Positions 18,064-26,538 of a DNA stretch of 64,000 bases are shown here, piece by piece. Numbering within the stretch: position 1 is the stretch's first letter; each line of letters starts with the position of its first letter. Below the pieces are notes generated by a model that was not told the DNA's origin, searched no databases, and worked only from the letters and a program-made list of their open reading frames with translations. The position numbers and the translations under genes were made by a program. The DNA comes from Acetobacteraceae bacterium AT-5844 (GTDB taxonomy: Bacteria; Pseudomonadota; Alphaproteobacteria; Acetobacterales; Acetobacteraceae). The stretch is taken from NCBI GenBank assembly GCA_000245075.1, contig JH599922.1, positions 16,695 through 80,694 on the forward strand, in the 5' to 3' direction.

Positions 18064-18719
18064 GAGGTTGCTCCTGCCTCGAACGGGGCGGTGACGTAAT
18101 TTGCGAGCGGGCGAACGGCATGGCCGCGCCGCAGCAGGATGCAGTCCGCTGGGAAGTCCTGGACAAAGCGTGTGCCTCTATCGAGCAGCATGCCCAGAAA
18201 ACGGTCCAGGTGGCGCATGGCGCCGTTCGGCAGGTCGTGCAGTACGAGTGCCGCCGGCGCCGGGTCGGCGCAGAGCGTCAGCGCGGTCTCGACCCAGCCA
18301 TCAGGATCGTGGAAGTCTCCAGGTACCGCGTTCCAGAGGACGCAGGTGTAGCCACCGTTTCTGAGGTAGCGAAGGGCGCCGCCGCTCAGGAGATGCGGCC
18401 CCAACGCGCCGCCGCCCCCTTGAGGCCGGAACAGGCGATCGGGGTGGGAAAGGGCTCCGATCAGGGCTTGGGTGCGGCCGATTTCCTTCTCCGCCACCGC
18501 GCCGGGCGCTTGGCCCAGGGGCGTGGTGTGGGACCAGGTGTGATTACCGATCCAGTGCCCCTCGGCATGGGCTCGCTCGGCGGCCGCGCGATGGGCGGCC
18601 AGCTTGTGTCCGAGGACAAAGAAGGTGGCTGGCACGCCGCGCGCTCGCAAAATGTCCAACACTGCGGGCGTGACGTCGGGGTCCGGACCGTTGTCGAAGG
18701 ACAGGGTGACGGTGCTCAT
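18060..18719 (-). CDS. NodB-type polysaccharide deacetylase-family protein
   Basis: This 219-residue carbohydrate esterase 4 fold shows all five motif regions: SFDNGPDPD (7-15), GNHTWSH (58-64, H60 and H64), LFRPQGG, LWNAVPGDF and LVLHD. The first motif reads Asp9-Asn10, whereas Asp-Asp is usual; the second Asp normally binds the metal. There is no signal peptide, so a cell-wall role is unlikely. In an operon for a small aromatic substrate it may hydrolyse an amide or N-acyl bond, as allantoinase-type relatives do. This function is inferred. Confidence 0.85.
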   Translation of the reverse strand: MSTVTLSFDNGPDPDVTPAVLDILRARGVPATFFVLGHKLAAHRAAAERAHAEGHWIGNHTWSHTTPLGQAPGAVAEKEIGRTQALIGALSHPDRLFRPQGGGGALGPHLLSGGALRYLRNGGYTCVLWNAVPGDFHDPDGWVETALTLCADPAPAALVLHDLPNGAMRHLDRFLGMLLDRGTRFVQDFPADCILLRRGHAVRPLANYVTAPFEAGATS

Positions 18720-18797
18720 GGCACGGTCAGCGCGGGAAAGTGAGGAGCGATGGGGCGGGGCAGCATCTCTTTCATGGCTGTTTCTCCGCCCCCGCTT

Positions 18798-19661
18798 TCA
18801 GGCTTCGTCCTGGACCGGATTTGAGAGGATGCCGATCCCCTCGATCTCGATCTCAGCGGTGTCACCGGCTTTCATGAAAACCGGGGGCTTCCGGGGATAT
18901 CCGACGCCACTTGGTGTGCCTGTGGCGATGATGTCGCCAGGCTCCAGGGTCATGACCTCCGATAGGATCGCCAGGATACGAGGCACCGGGAAGATCATGT
19001 CGGAGGTATTGCTATCCTGCATGATCTGCCCGTTGAGGCGAGAGGTGATGCGCAGGGCATTCGGCCCCTGTGGCAACTCGTCGGGCGTGACGATCTCCGG
19101 GCCGAGGCCGCCGGTGCGGTCGAAGTTCTTGCCCATGGTCCATTGCGCGGATTTGCGCTGATAGTCGCGGACCGAGCCTTCATTCATGCAGGTATAGCCG
19201 GCCACGCAACCGAGAGCGTTTTCTTCGGTCAGATGGCGGGCGCGCCGGCCGATGACGACGGCCAGCTCCGCTTCGTAATCGAACTTCTCCGAGACCTTGG
19301 GCCGGAGCAGCGGTTCACCTGGGGCGGCGAGCGAGGTGGGGCCACGAAAGAACACCGCTGGGTATTCAGGGATGGGGTTGTTCCCCTCCTTGGCATGCTC
19401 CACGTAGTTGAGGCCGATGCAGATAACCTTGCCCGGGCGAGGAATAACCGGCAGCAGCTGGAGGCTGGCGAGAGAATGCCGCGGCGCGCCGTTCAGCTTT
19501 GCGGCGAGGGCAGGCGCCGAGCCCGGTAGCCCCAAGGCTTCGAGCGCGCTGTTCACCTCCTCCGGCAAGCCAGGCACCACGTCCCTGAGGGCGACGACCT
19601 CGTTCCCCAGCCTTGCGCCGAGCGTGGCACGGCCTTCCTGCTCGAATGCGACAAGTCGCAT
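18798..19661 (-). CDS. Fumarylacetoacetate hydrolase family protein (second copy)
   Basis: This 287-residue FAH-fold enzyme has the entry motif VICIGLNYVEHAKEG and the metal-ligand pattern FDYEAELAVVIG. Where relatives have NDVTARD, this protein has NEGSVRD. It is the first gene of the long leftward operon, with GGGAGGAG upstream of the ATG and a divergent GntR gene 106 bp away. A role in hydrolysing or isomerising the ring-cleavage product is the likely function. It is clearly diverged from the FAH protein at 2873-3766. Confidence 0.9.
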   Translation of the reverse strand: MRLVAFEQEGRATLGARLGNEVVALRDVVPGLPEEVNSALEALGLPGSAPALAAKLNGAPRHSLASLQLLPVIPRPGKVICIGLNYVEHAKEGNNPIPEYPAVFFRGPTSLAAPGEPLLRPKVSEKFDYEAELAVVIGRRARHLTEENALGCVAGYTCMNEGSVRDYQRKSAQWTMGKNFDRTGGLGPEIVTPDELPQGPNALRITSRLNGQIMQDSNTSDMIFPVPRILAILSEVMTLEPGDIIATGTPSGVGYPRKPPVFMKAGDTAEIEIEGIGILSNPVQDEA

Positions 19662-19692
19662 GCGGCACTCCTCCCTCGTGATTGAGCAGAGA

Positions 19693-19760
19693 TTTTATCG
19701 AAAAAACGTCGTCGTCAATCAGAATCATCGCTAAAACGGGGGTGCCGACATCCGATAAAA
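19693..19760. promoter_or_regulatory. Candidate operator pair in the FAH/GntR divergent region
   Basis: TTTTATCG at 19693-19700 and its exact complement CGATAAAA at 19753-19760 flank the divergent promoter region. A related ATCGCTAAAA lies between them (about 19727). A spaced inverted pair next to a GntR gene suggests repressor binding or looping, but the A+T-rich sequence could be partly promoter. Confidence 0.35.
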
Positions 19761-19767
19761 GAGGACT

Positions 19768-20478
19768 ATGTTGCCCCGTAGCCTGCCCGCCGATGATGGC
19801 GACCTGACACTGGCCACCACCGTTCATCGCCGCCTGCGGGATGACATTCTTTCCGGCCGCCTGCCGCCCGGCCTGAAGCTGAAGCTGCGTTCTCTGGCGG
19901 TGCAGTATGGCGCCGGTGCCTCCCCGATGCGGGAAGCTCTGTCGAAACTGGCCGCCGAAGGCCTGGCGGAGAGGCTGGAACATAGGGGCTTTCGCGTCGC
20001 CGCGGCGCAGCCCGACCAGTTGGCTGGCCTCATCCGGAGCCGGGTGTTGGCGGAAACGGCCGCACTTCGTGAGGCGATTGTACGCGGGAATGAGCGATGG
20101 GAAGAAGAGGTGGTGCTTGCCGAGCACCGCCTGAACCGTCTGGCGCGCTCACTGGATGCGGAGCGGTTCCTGGCGAATCCCGAATGGGAGATCTGCCACC
20201 AGCAGTTTCATCAGGCGCTGTTGGCGGCGTGCGAAGCACCGCCACTGCTTGCATTCTGCGAGAGGTTGCGGGAGGAGGCGGGCCGCTACCGGGCGCTCGC
20301 CAACACCATGGCTTACCCAGACCGTGACGTCGCCCTGGAACATGCGGAGATCGCCCGTGCAGCTCTGGACCGGGATGCTGACAGAGCATGCAGGTTGCTG
20401 GCCGAGCATTACGAGCGCACTGCCCGGTTCGTGGGTGCGGACATGACGCGGCACCGTGAAGCGATGACGTGCCCGTAG
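19768..20478 (+). CDS. GntR-family regulator with FCD domain
   Basis: This 236-residue regulator has a winged helix at about 15-75 (DDILSGRLPPGLKLKLRSLA, then GASPMREALSKLAAEGL) and an FCD helical domain after residue 85 that carries the usual His and Asp metal/ligand positions. It is divergent from the 10.5-kb aromatic operon and is its likely local controller, relieved by the pathway substrate or an intermediate. Confidence 0.92.
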   Translation: MLPRSLPADDGDLTLATTVHRRLRDDILSGRLPPGLKLKLRSLAVQYGAGASPMREALSKLAAEGLAERLEHRGFRVAAAQPDQLAGLIRSRVLAETAALREAIVRGNERWEEEVVLAEHRLNRLARSLDAERFLANPEWEICHQQFHQALLAACEAPPLLAFCERLREEAGRYRALANTMAYPDRDVALEHAEIARAALDRDADRACRLLAEHYERTARFVGADMTRHREAMTCP

Positions 20479-20695
20479 GCTCGACAGAAGAGAACCTCCG
20501 ACTAGAAGGTCTGGGCAGGCGGAGGTGCGGGCAGGAAGACCGACGGAAGCTATCGGCGCAGTCTCCGCCTCATGCCGCCGGGGGCCATAATTCGGCACAT
20601 TGGTCGTCCATGCGAGCCTATGCGAAGAACCAGGCGAAATGGCGGAACATCACGATACCCGCCCTGCTGAAGAGAGGAAAAGGCTCCACCTCAGC

Positions 20696-21085
20696 CTATA
20701 GCGTCAGACGCCCCGCTACGCGCCACTCGCCGCTCTTCACACCCGGCCGCAGAAGCCAGAGCTTCGCATCGATCCGTGTTCCCTTGCGGGTCGTGTATCG
20801 GGCAACGGCCAGGCGGATGCCTTCTCCTTCAGGCCAGCACTCTGCCGCTGCGACAGTGCCATCGGCGAAGGCTGCAAGAACCTCTTCCAGAATCTCTTGC
20901 TCCTGAAGCGTGACCCGGCAACCCACATAGGCGTGGCTGTCGGCGAAGGCGAATATCATCTCTCTGTCTCTCCAGAGCGGTGCGCACAGTAATCCCGCGT
21001 CCCGGCCTCCGTCATACACCGAGAACGCCGCTGTGGAGGCGCGGGGCAGAGGCTTGGGCTGGTGGTAATCAGCTTCGGCGGGCAT
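20696..21085 (-). CDS. Hypothetical protein, last gene of the TctCBA operon
   Basis: I do not recognise this 129-residue protein. It begins MPAEADYHQP, has no signal peptide or membrane segment, and shows alternating strands and one helix (EQEILEEVLAAFADG). It starts 14 bp after the CaiB gene on the same strand, so it probably belongs to that operon. No strong ribosome site is visible. It could be a small binding or accessory protein. Confidence 0.5.
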   Translation of the reverse strand: MPAEADYHQPKPLPRASTAAFSVYDGGRDAGLLCAPLWRDREMIFAFADSHAYVGCRVTLQEQEILEEVLAAFADGTVAAAECWPEGEGIRLAVARYTTRKGTRIDAKLWLLRPGVKSGEWRVAGRLTL

Positions 21086-21099
21086 GCAATCGCAAGTGG

Positions 21100-22368
21100 C
21101 TAGGAAGGCGTAGAAGTGGCTGGCGACCGGCCTTGCAGCCCGGCGCTCTCTGATGAGTTTAGCTGCCGGTCCGCCTGGACGAGAAAGCCTTGCTGCTGCA
21201 ATTCCACGAAGCTGGCGGGCGAGATGCCAGCGGAGACGAGGATCTCCCGGGTATGTTCACCAATTCTGGGAGGCTGCCTTCGCAAGGGCGCGCGAAGGCG
21301 TTCCTTCCCGAACTCGAGCGGCAGTGCTGGCAATAACACCTCAGGCCCACCGCCCATAGCTGCAATGGCGGTGGCAAGGAGGCCCCCACTAGCCAACAGA
21401 TGGGGGTCATGCGTAAGGTCTTCCGGCCGGCCTACCGGCGCCCAGGACACATCCGCTGCCGCGCAGCCCGCTGTGACCGCGCCGTAATCCAGCGCGCCGA
21501 TTGCCTCCCGCAGGGCTGGAAGCAGCCAGGCACGCTGTTGCACGCGCTGCGCATTCGTAAGTAACCGGGCATCCTGTGCCAGCTCTCCAAGACCGAATTG
21601 AAGGCAGAAGCGTTGCCATTGAGCGTCGCTGGTGACACCGATAAACAGTTGCGTGCCGCAGGCAGTCTGGAACACGTCGTAAATGCCCCAGGCGCCTCGC
21701 CGTGCCGGCATGGGCGGTACAGGCTCGCCGAGCGCCGCCCCTCCTGCCATGTGGGAACCCATCAGGAACGCAGCAGACTCGAACAGCGCACTCCCAACGC
21801 GTTGACCCTCGCCAGTCTTCTCCCGTTCTCGTAAGGCGGCGAGCACGCCCGTCACACCGAAGACGGCGCCGAGTATGTCGATAATGGAAGCGCCGGCGCG
21901 AAGCGGTTGACCGGAGGGCCCTGTCATATAGGCGAGTCCGGTCTGAAATTGCACGACCTCGTCCAAGGCCGGACGGTTGCCGTATGGACCGGCAAGAAAG
22001 CCCTTGAGCGCAAGATAGATAAGGCGGGGATTCAGCGCGTGCAGCTCTTCCCAGCCGCAGCCCAGACGCTCCATCGTCCCGGGGCCGTAGTTCTCAAGAA
22101 CAATGTCCGTGTCTGCCACGAGCTTGTGCAGCAACGCCTGCCCTTCGCCTCGCTTCAGATCCAGCGCGATGCTACGCTTGTTGCGGTTGAACATTGCGAA
22201 GAAGCCGGTTGCGAAGCCGGGTAAGCGCCGCGTACGGTCACCGTCAGCGGGTTCCACCTTGATGACATCAGCGCCCATATCCGCCAGCAGGAGCCCGGCG
22301 CAGGGGCCCATGATGGTGTGGCTGAATTCCAGGACGCGCAGGCCCTCCAACGGCAGCGGCCGGCTCAT
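21100..22368 (-). CDS. CaiB/BaiF family (class III) CoA-transferase
   Basis: This 422-residue type III CoA-transferase has the family opening LRVLEFSHTIMGPCAGLLLADMGADVIKVE and NRNKRSIALDLK. The catalytic aspartate should be the one in the AYMTGPSGQP region or the ALDEV segment; I cannot fix it by eye. It moves CoA from a donor such as succinyl-CoA to an imported carboxylate. The start overlaps the stop of the lyase gene as ATGA. With the lyase and TctCBA upstream, it most likely activates the imported dicarboxylate for cleavage. Confidence 0.92.
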   Translation of the reverse strand: MSRPLPLEGLRVLEFSHTIMGPCAGLLLADMGADVIKVEPADGDRTRRLPGFATGFFAMFNRNKRSIALDLKRGEGQALLHKLVADTDIVLENYGPGTMERLGCGWEELHALNPRLIYLALKGFLAGPYGNRPALDEVVQFQTGLAYMTGPSGQPLRAGASIIDILGAVFGVTGVLAALREREKTGEGQRVGSALFESAAFLMGSHMAGGAALGEPVPPMPARRGAWGIYDVFQTACGTQLFIGVTSDAQWQRFCLQFGLGELAQDARLLTNAQRVQQRAWLLPALREAIGALDYGAVTAGCAAADVSWAPVGRPEDLTHDPHLLASGGLLATAIAAMGGGPEVLLPALPLEFGKERLRAPLRRQPPRIGEHTREILVSAGISPASFVELQQQGFLVQADRQLNSSESAGLQGRSPATSTPS

Positions 22369-23324
22369 GCTGCGCGGGCCCGGAAGGCGCTCAGGCTGCC
22401 TCCCCGCAACGCCGCACTCGGAAGGGAATGGCCAACGATCCGCTCCGCCAGATGCCCGGCCTCGATGAGCGCGTCCACATCGATGCCCGTTGCAATGCCC
22501 ATCTCCTCGCAGAGTAAGACCAGTTCCTCCGTCGCGATATTTCCAGGCGCCCCCTTATGTGCGGCGAATGGGCAGCCGCCGAGCCCACCAACGGTGGAGT
22601 CATAACGCGCAACGCCAAGGCGGAGCCCAGCCATGGCGTTCGCGATGCCGAGGCCGCGGGTGTCATGTAAATGGAGCCGCAGGCTCAGATCAGGCCAGCG
22701 CTCGCGGACCGCCCCGATCACCTTCTCAATTCGGGCTGGGGTGGCCCATCCCATCGTATCCGCGAGGGAAAGATCCCGGATGGTCTGCCCATGGTCCGCA
22801 GCAATGGCCAAGCCGTCGGTGACTGTCTGAACGACCTGATCCGGTGAGATATCGCCGGCGAAGTTGCAGCCGAACGCAGCCATCACACCGATACGCTCGA
22901 CCGGTATATCGGCTGCCAGATGAGCCGCCGTCTGTCGCTGCATGGCCTCGATATTTCCTTGCCGGTCACGGTTCAGATTGCGGCGGGAGAAGGCCTCGGA
23001 GGCAGCGAGGGAAATGGATCCGGTCATGGAAAGCCGGTCCCGGAAGGCCAGGGCGCGTTTCAGGCCCGCCTCATTGAACCATAACGCGTTGTAGGCAACC
23101 CCGGTGCGAGGGTTGAAGCCGGCGGCCACTTGCTCGGCGTCAGCCCAGCCTGGCACCAGCTTCGGCGAGACGAAGGAGCAGATCTGTATGTGCCGGATTC
23201 CCGTATCTGACAGCGCATCGATCAGGGATATTTTGTCCGCGGTCGAGATGGGGCCCGTTTCGATCTGGAAGCCCTCGCGCGGGCCTTCTTCGTAGATCTC
23301 AATTCGTTCAGGCAGATCGGACAT
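22365..23324 (-). CDS. Hydroxymethylglutaryl-CoA lyase-family enzyme
   Basis: This 319-residue TIM barrel of the HMG-CoA lyase/DRE family cleaves 3-hydroxy-3-methylglutaryl-CoA or a similar 3-hydroxyacyl-CoA. It has LHLHDTRG (metal histidines) and the signature STVGGLGGCPFA with the catalytic cysteine. The N-terminal motif reads EEGPREGFQ, with Glu where HMG-CoA lyase has Asp, so the substrate may differ (for example citramalyl-CoA). The start was placed at the ATG at 23324, with GGAG upstream. It lies between the transporter and the CoA-transferase genes. Confidence 0.88.
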   Translation of the reverse strand: MSDLPERIEIYEEGPREGFQIETGPISTADKISLIDALSDTGIRHIQICSFVSPKLVPGWADAEQVAAGFNPRTGVAYNALWFNEAGLKRALAFRDRLSMTGSISLAASEAFSRRNLNRDRQGNIEAMQRQTAAHLAADIPVERIGVMAAFGCNFAGDISPDQVVQTVTDGLAIAADHGQTIRDLSLADTMGWATPARIEKVIGAVRERWPDLSLRLHLHDTRGLGIANAMAGLRLGVARYDSTVGGLGGCPFAAHKGAPGNIATEELVLLCEEMGIATGIDVDALIEAGHLAERIVGHSLPSAALRGGSLSAFRARAA

Positions 23325-23358
23325 GAAGCATCTCCGGTTTACCGTTGAAGACGGATGG

Positions 23359-24870
23359 TCAGGTGCTGCGGGCCGCTGCGGCCTGTTCAGCACGGCGACG
23401 GCCCTCCCGCAGAATGGCGACGAGGACAACACAGCCGGTGATGGCATGAAGGCATAGGGCAAGCGGACTCTCGACCAGAGTCCAGAGGTCGCCTCCGCTG
23501 GCTGCCAGCGCACGGCGCAAACTCTGCTCCATGGGCGTGCCGAGAATGATCCCAAGAATCACAGGCACAAGCGGAATGCTGAGCTTCCTCAACAGGTAGC
23601 CAAACACCCCGAAGCCGACCATCAGCAACAGGTCGAAGGAATTCTGGTTGACTGAATAGACGCCCAAAAAGCTGACGGTGACAACGCCAGGCATGAGATA
23701 ATGCGGCGGCACGCTAAGCAGTTTGGCGAAGATCCCGACCAGTGGGATGTTGAGAATGAGCAAGATGACATTGCTGAGGTAAAGTGCAGCCACAAGTCCC
23801 CAGACGATATCCGGCTGCTGCTCAAATAGCAGCGGGCCGGGCTGTACGTTCAACGTCACCAGCATTCCCAACATGATGGCTGTCGTTCCGCTGCCCGGCA
23901 CACCGAGGGTTAGCATGGGAACGAGGGCGCCACCTGCGGCGGCATTGTCTGCGGCCTCGGGTGCGGCGACACCACGGGGGTCGCCTTTACCGAAGGTCCC
24001 TTTCTTGTCGACGACACGCTTTTCCAGGGCATAGCCAAGGAAGCTGGCTAACGTCGCTCCGGAACCGGGCAGAACCCCAACAACAAAGCCGAGAAGCCCG
24101 GAGCGAAGAGACGTGGCGGGATATGTCAATCTGCTGAGCGCCGCTGTACGGCGACCGACCGGGATCTGCTCTACAGGCCCAGTGCGGCGCTGCTCAATAT
24201 AGAAAAGGAACTCACTGATGGCGAACAGACCGATCGCCACGATGACGAAGTCGATTCCCTCGTAGAGTTCATATGCTCCGAAGGTGAAGCGCGGGATGCC
24301 TGTCGCCGGGTCTATACCGACGGTGCCTATGGCCAAGCCAATCAGGCCGGCGATAAGGGTCTTGGCCGGGTTGCCAGAAGCAATTCCGCCAACGATGACG
24401 ATGGCCATGACATACAGGGCAAAGTACTCGCGCGGCCCGAAGTGTATAGCTGCCATCGCCAATGTCGGCGCCAGCACGGTCAGGCCCAAGGTCGCAAGCG
24501 TACCTCCGGCGAAGGAGGACAGCGCCGAGATGGCCAGGGCATCCGCAGCGCGGCCTTGCTTTGCCATCGGGAAGCCATCGATGCAGGTGACGACGGAGGA
24601 GGCATCGCCAGGGATGTTCAACAAGATACTGGCAATGCGGCCGCCGAACATGCTGCCGTAATAGACGCTGGTCAGTAAGATGAGCGCTGAGACGGGCGAG
24701 AGGTCCAGGCTAAAGGCCAAGGGAATTAAAATGGCGATGCCGTTGACTGGCCCAACTCCGGGCAGGGCGCCGATGACAGTGCCAACGAAACAGCCGATGA
24801 AGGCAACCAGGAGATTCACCGGCTGTACGGCAACAGCAAAGCCGTTGGCGAGGGAGGAGAGGATATCCAT
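23359..24870 (-). CDS. tctA: TTT transporter large permease TctA
   Basis: This 503-residue large membrane subunit has about 12 hydrophobic segments and the conserved GALPGVGPVNGIAILIPLAF and VLPGSGATLASFLGYA motifs. It starts 6 bp after tctB and is followed 34 bp later by the lyase gene. With TctB and TctC it forms a complete secondary importer for a di- or tricarboxylate, the only complete TTT set in the window. Confidence 0.94.
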   Translation of the reverse strand: MDILSSLANGFAVAVQPVNLLVAFIGCFVGTVIGALPGVGPVNGIAILIPLAFSLDLSPVSALILLTSVYYGSMFGGRIASILLNIPGDASSVVTCIDGFPMAKQGRAADALAISALSSFAGGTLATLGLTVLAPTLAMAAIHFGPREYFALYVMAIVIVGGIASGNPAKTLIAGLIGLAIGTVGIDPATGIPRFTFGAYELYEGIDFVIVAIGLFAISEFLFYIEQRRTGPVEQIPVGRRTAALSRLTYPATSLRSGLLGFVVGVLPGSGATLASFLGYALEKRVVDKKGTFGKGDPRGVAAPEAADNAAAGGALVPMLTLGVPGSGTTAIMLGMLVTLNVQPGPLLFEQQPDIVWGLVAALYLSNVILLILNIPLVGIFAKLLSVPPHYLMPGVVTVSFLGVYSVNQNSFDLLLMVGFGVFGYLLRKLSIPLVPVILGIILGTPMEQSLRRALAASGGDLWTLVESPLALCLHAITGCVVLVAILREGRRRAEQAAAARST

Positions 24871-24876
24871 TATTCT

Positions 24877-25308
24877 CTACCCTCCGAAGAAGAAGCCGGG
24901 GGGGAGGGAAATGCCCAGGATCCAGTCGAATAGCGCGAAGAAGCCAAGGCTGGTGGCCACACCACCCGCCAAGGCCTTTTCTGGGCGCGCGCCGAGCATT
25001 GCCGTCAGGCATGCCACCATGACGATCGTTGCTAGGACAAACCCCGCGGGTTGCAGCATCAGCGCATAGACGATGAGTACGACGATCGTGAAGATCTGTG
25101 ACAGCAGATAGCGCCCTGTAGACCAGTCGGGGTCGGGGTCGGGGCGTAGGGCCAAGTAGAGGCCAAGCAGGCCGATTGGTACGGCCAGAGCTTCGGGGAA
25201 AAGCGCCGGGCCCATGGGGTCCCCGAAGTCAATGGTATAGGAGCGCGCTTCCCAACTGTACCAGCCAGCGAAAAGCGCCAACAGTACGCCCAGGATTCGA
25301 TCACTCAT
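24877..25308 (-). CDS. tctB: TTT transporter small membrane subunit TctB
   Basis: This 143-residue protein has four hydrophobic segments and the TctB pattern: a short head, DPMGPALFPEALA after the first helix, then three helices. Its ATG overlaps the tctC stop as ATGA. It is the small partner of TctA. Confidence 0.9.
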   Translation of the reverse strand: MSDRILGVLLALFAGWYSWEARSYTIDFGDPMGPALFPEALAVPIGLLGLYLALRPDPDPDWSTGRYLLSQIFTIVVLIVYALMLQPAGFVLATIVMVACLTAMLGARPEKALAGGVATSLGFFALFDWILGISLPPGFFFGG

Positions 25309-26303
25309 GAGATGATGCCGATTTCCTGCGAAAGGCTGCGCAGATCGGCTACCATGCTCGCTACGAAACGTTCAAACTCCTGCCCGCCACGCCAGATCGG
25401 CTGGAGGCCGGAACGGCGTGCGGCTTCTTTCCATCCATCGCTGTCGTAGACGCGCTTCAGACCGGCAAGCATGGCATTGTAGTTGTCGTCGCTGACGCGG
25501 CCGCCAGTATAGAAGCCGCGCCAGTTAAGCCCAACGACGTCATAGCCTTGCTCCCGCGCGGTGGGGATATTGGCGAACGCGCCCGGGAGCCGGGCTTCAG
25601 CCATGGCGCCCAGAACGCGGATCTGCCCCGCCTCGACGAAGCCGGCGATCTCGGCGAGATCGGTAGAGACAACCTCGACATGGCCGCCCAGCATCTGTGT
25701 CACCGCCGGGCCGCCGCCGTCATAATGAATCCAACGAAAACGCTTCAAGTCGGCGGAAGGGATGCCGGCTTTTTGCGCGAGGAGGAGCATGCGGAGATGG
25801 TCGTAACCGCCCAGGCTGCTTGAGCCGCCCGTGACGACGCCATCCGGGCTTTCCTTCAAGGCATTCAGGAAGTCGCCCAGTGTTTTGAAGCGTGAATCCG
25901 CGCGCACGAGGATGACGCCCGTATCAGCTCCCAGCATCGCCAGCCAGCGAACCCGGTCTATATCGCCGGGGTAGCGGCGTTGGGCAATCTGCGTCAGGCC
26001 TACCGTGCTGGTTGCCACAAAGAGGTTGTTATCAGCGGCACGCCGGCTGGTCACGTTGGCGAAGGCGACGGCTCCGACGGCGCCTGGCATGTTGGAGACC
26101 TGTACGGGCTGGTCAACGACCCTCAACTCTTGCAGCAGTCGTCCGACGGTCCGGCAGGTAAAGTCCCATCCCCCGCCCGGGGCCGACGGGGCGAGGCATT
26201 CCGGACGTGACCCGACAAAGGCCGCGGCGGGCCTGACGGTGGCCAGGCCCGCAAGCCCCAGAACTCCTGCGGCCACAGCGCGGCGGCCTGCAACGTTTTC
26301 CAT
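25305..26303 (-). CDS. tctC: TTT transporter receptor TctC (Bug family)
   Basis: This 332-residue periplasmic receptor has an N-terminal signal (RRAVAAGVLGLAGLATV, cut near AAAF). The mature sequence starts ECLAPSAPGGGWDFTCRT; the extra Cys and the GGGWD pattern put it in the TctC-proper subgroup (tricarboxylate or dicarboxylate receptors) rather than the FPPGG Bug proteins elsewhere here. It is the first gene of the TctCBA-lyase-CoA-transferase operon and faces the IclR gene. Confidence 0.93.
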   Translation of the reverse strand: MENVAGRRAVAAGVLGLAGLATVRPAAAFVGSRPECLAPSAPGGGWDFTCRTVGRLLQELRVVDQPVQVSNMPGAVGAVAFANVTSRRAADNNLFVATSTVGLTQIAQRRYPGDIDRVRWLAMLGADTGVILVRADSRFKTLGDFLNALKESPDGVVTGGSSSLGGYDHLRMLLLAQKAGIPSADLKRFRWIHYDGGGPAVTQMLGGHVEVVSTDLAEIAGFVEAGQIRVLGAMAEARLPGAFANIPTAREQGYDVVGLNWRGFYTGGRVSDDNYNAMLAGLKRVYDSDGWKEAARRSGLQPIWRGGQEFERFVASMVADLRSLSQEIGIIS

Positions 26304-26538
26304 GCAGCGTCTCCTCCCTTCCTAAGCGACGAAACCCATGCACCTGCGTGATGGCGTCAGCCCGTCCTGCGGGCGCTTCAGGGGAATGGATTGGTCCGGA
26401 CGCCTTGCCCGGATGTTTCGCCGGCGTTGTCTGCCTCCCTTCCTGCCGCGAGTTCTCGGCCTCGCTTTACAGGCGCGTTTGACCGTCCTATTCAGCAGAA
26501 CGGCCATTCCGCTTTCTTTAGGTTCAGATGTCGCCGCC

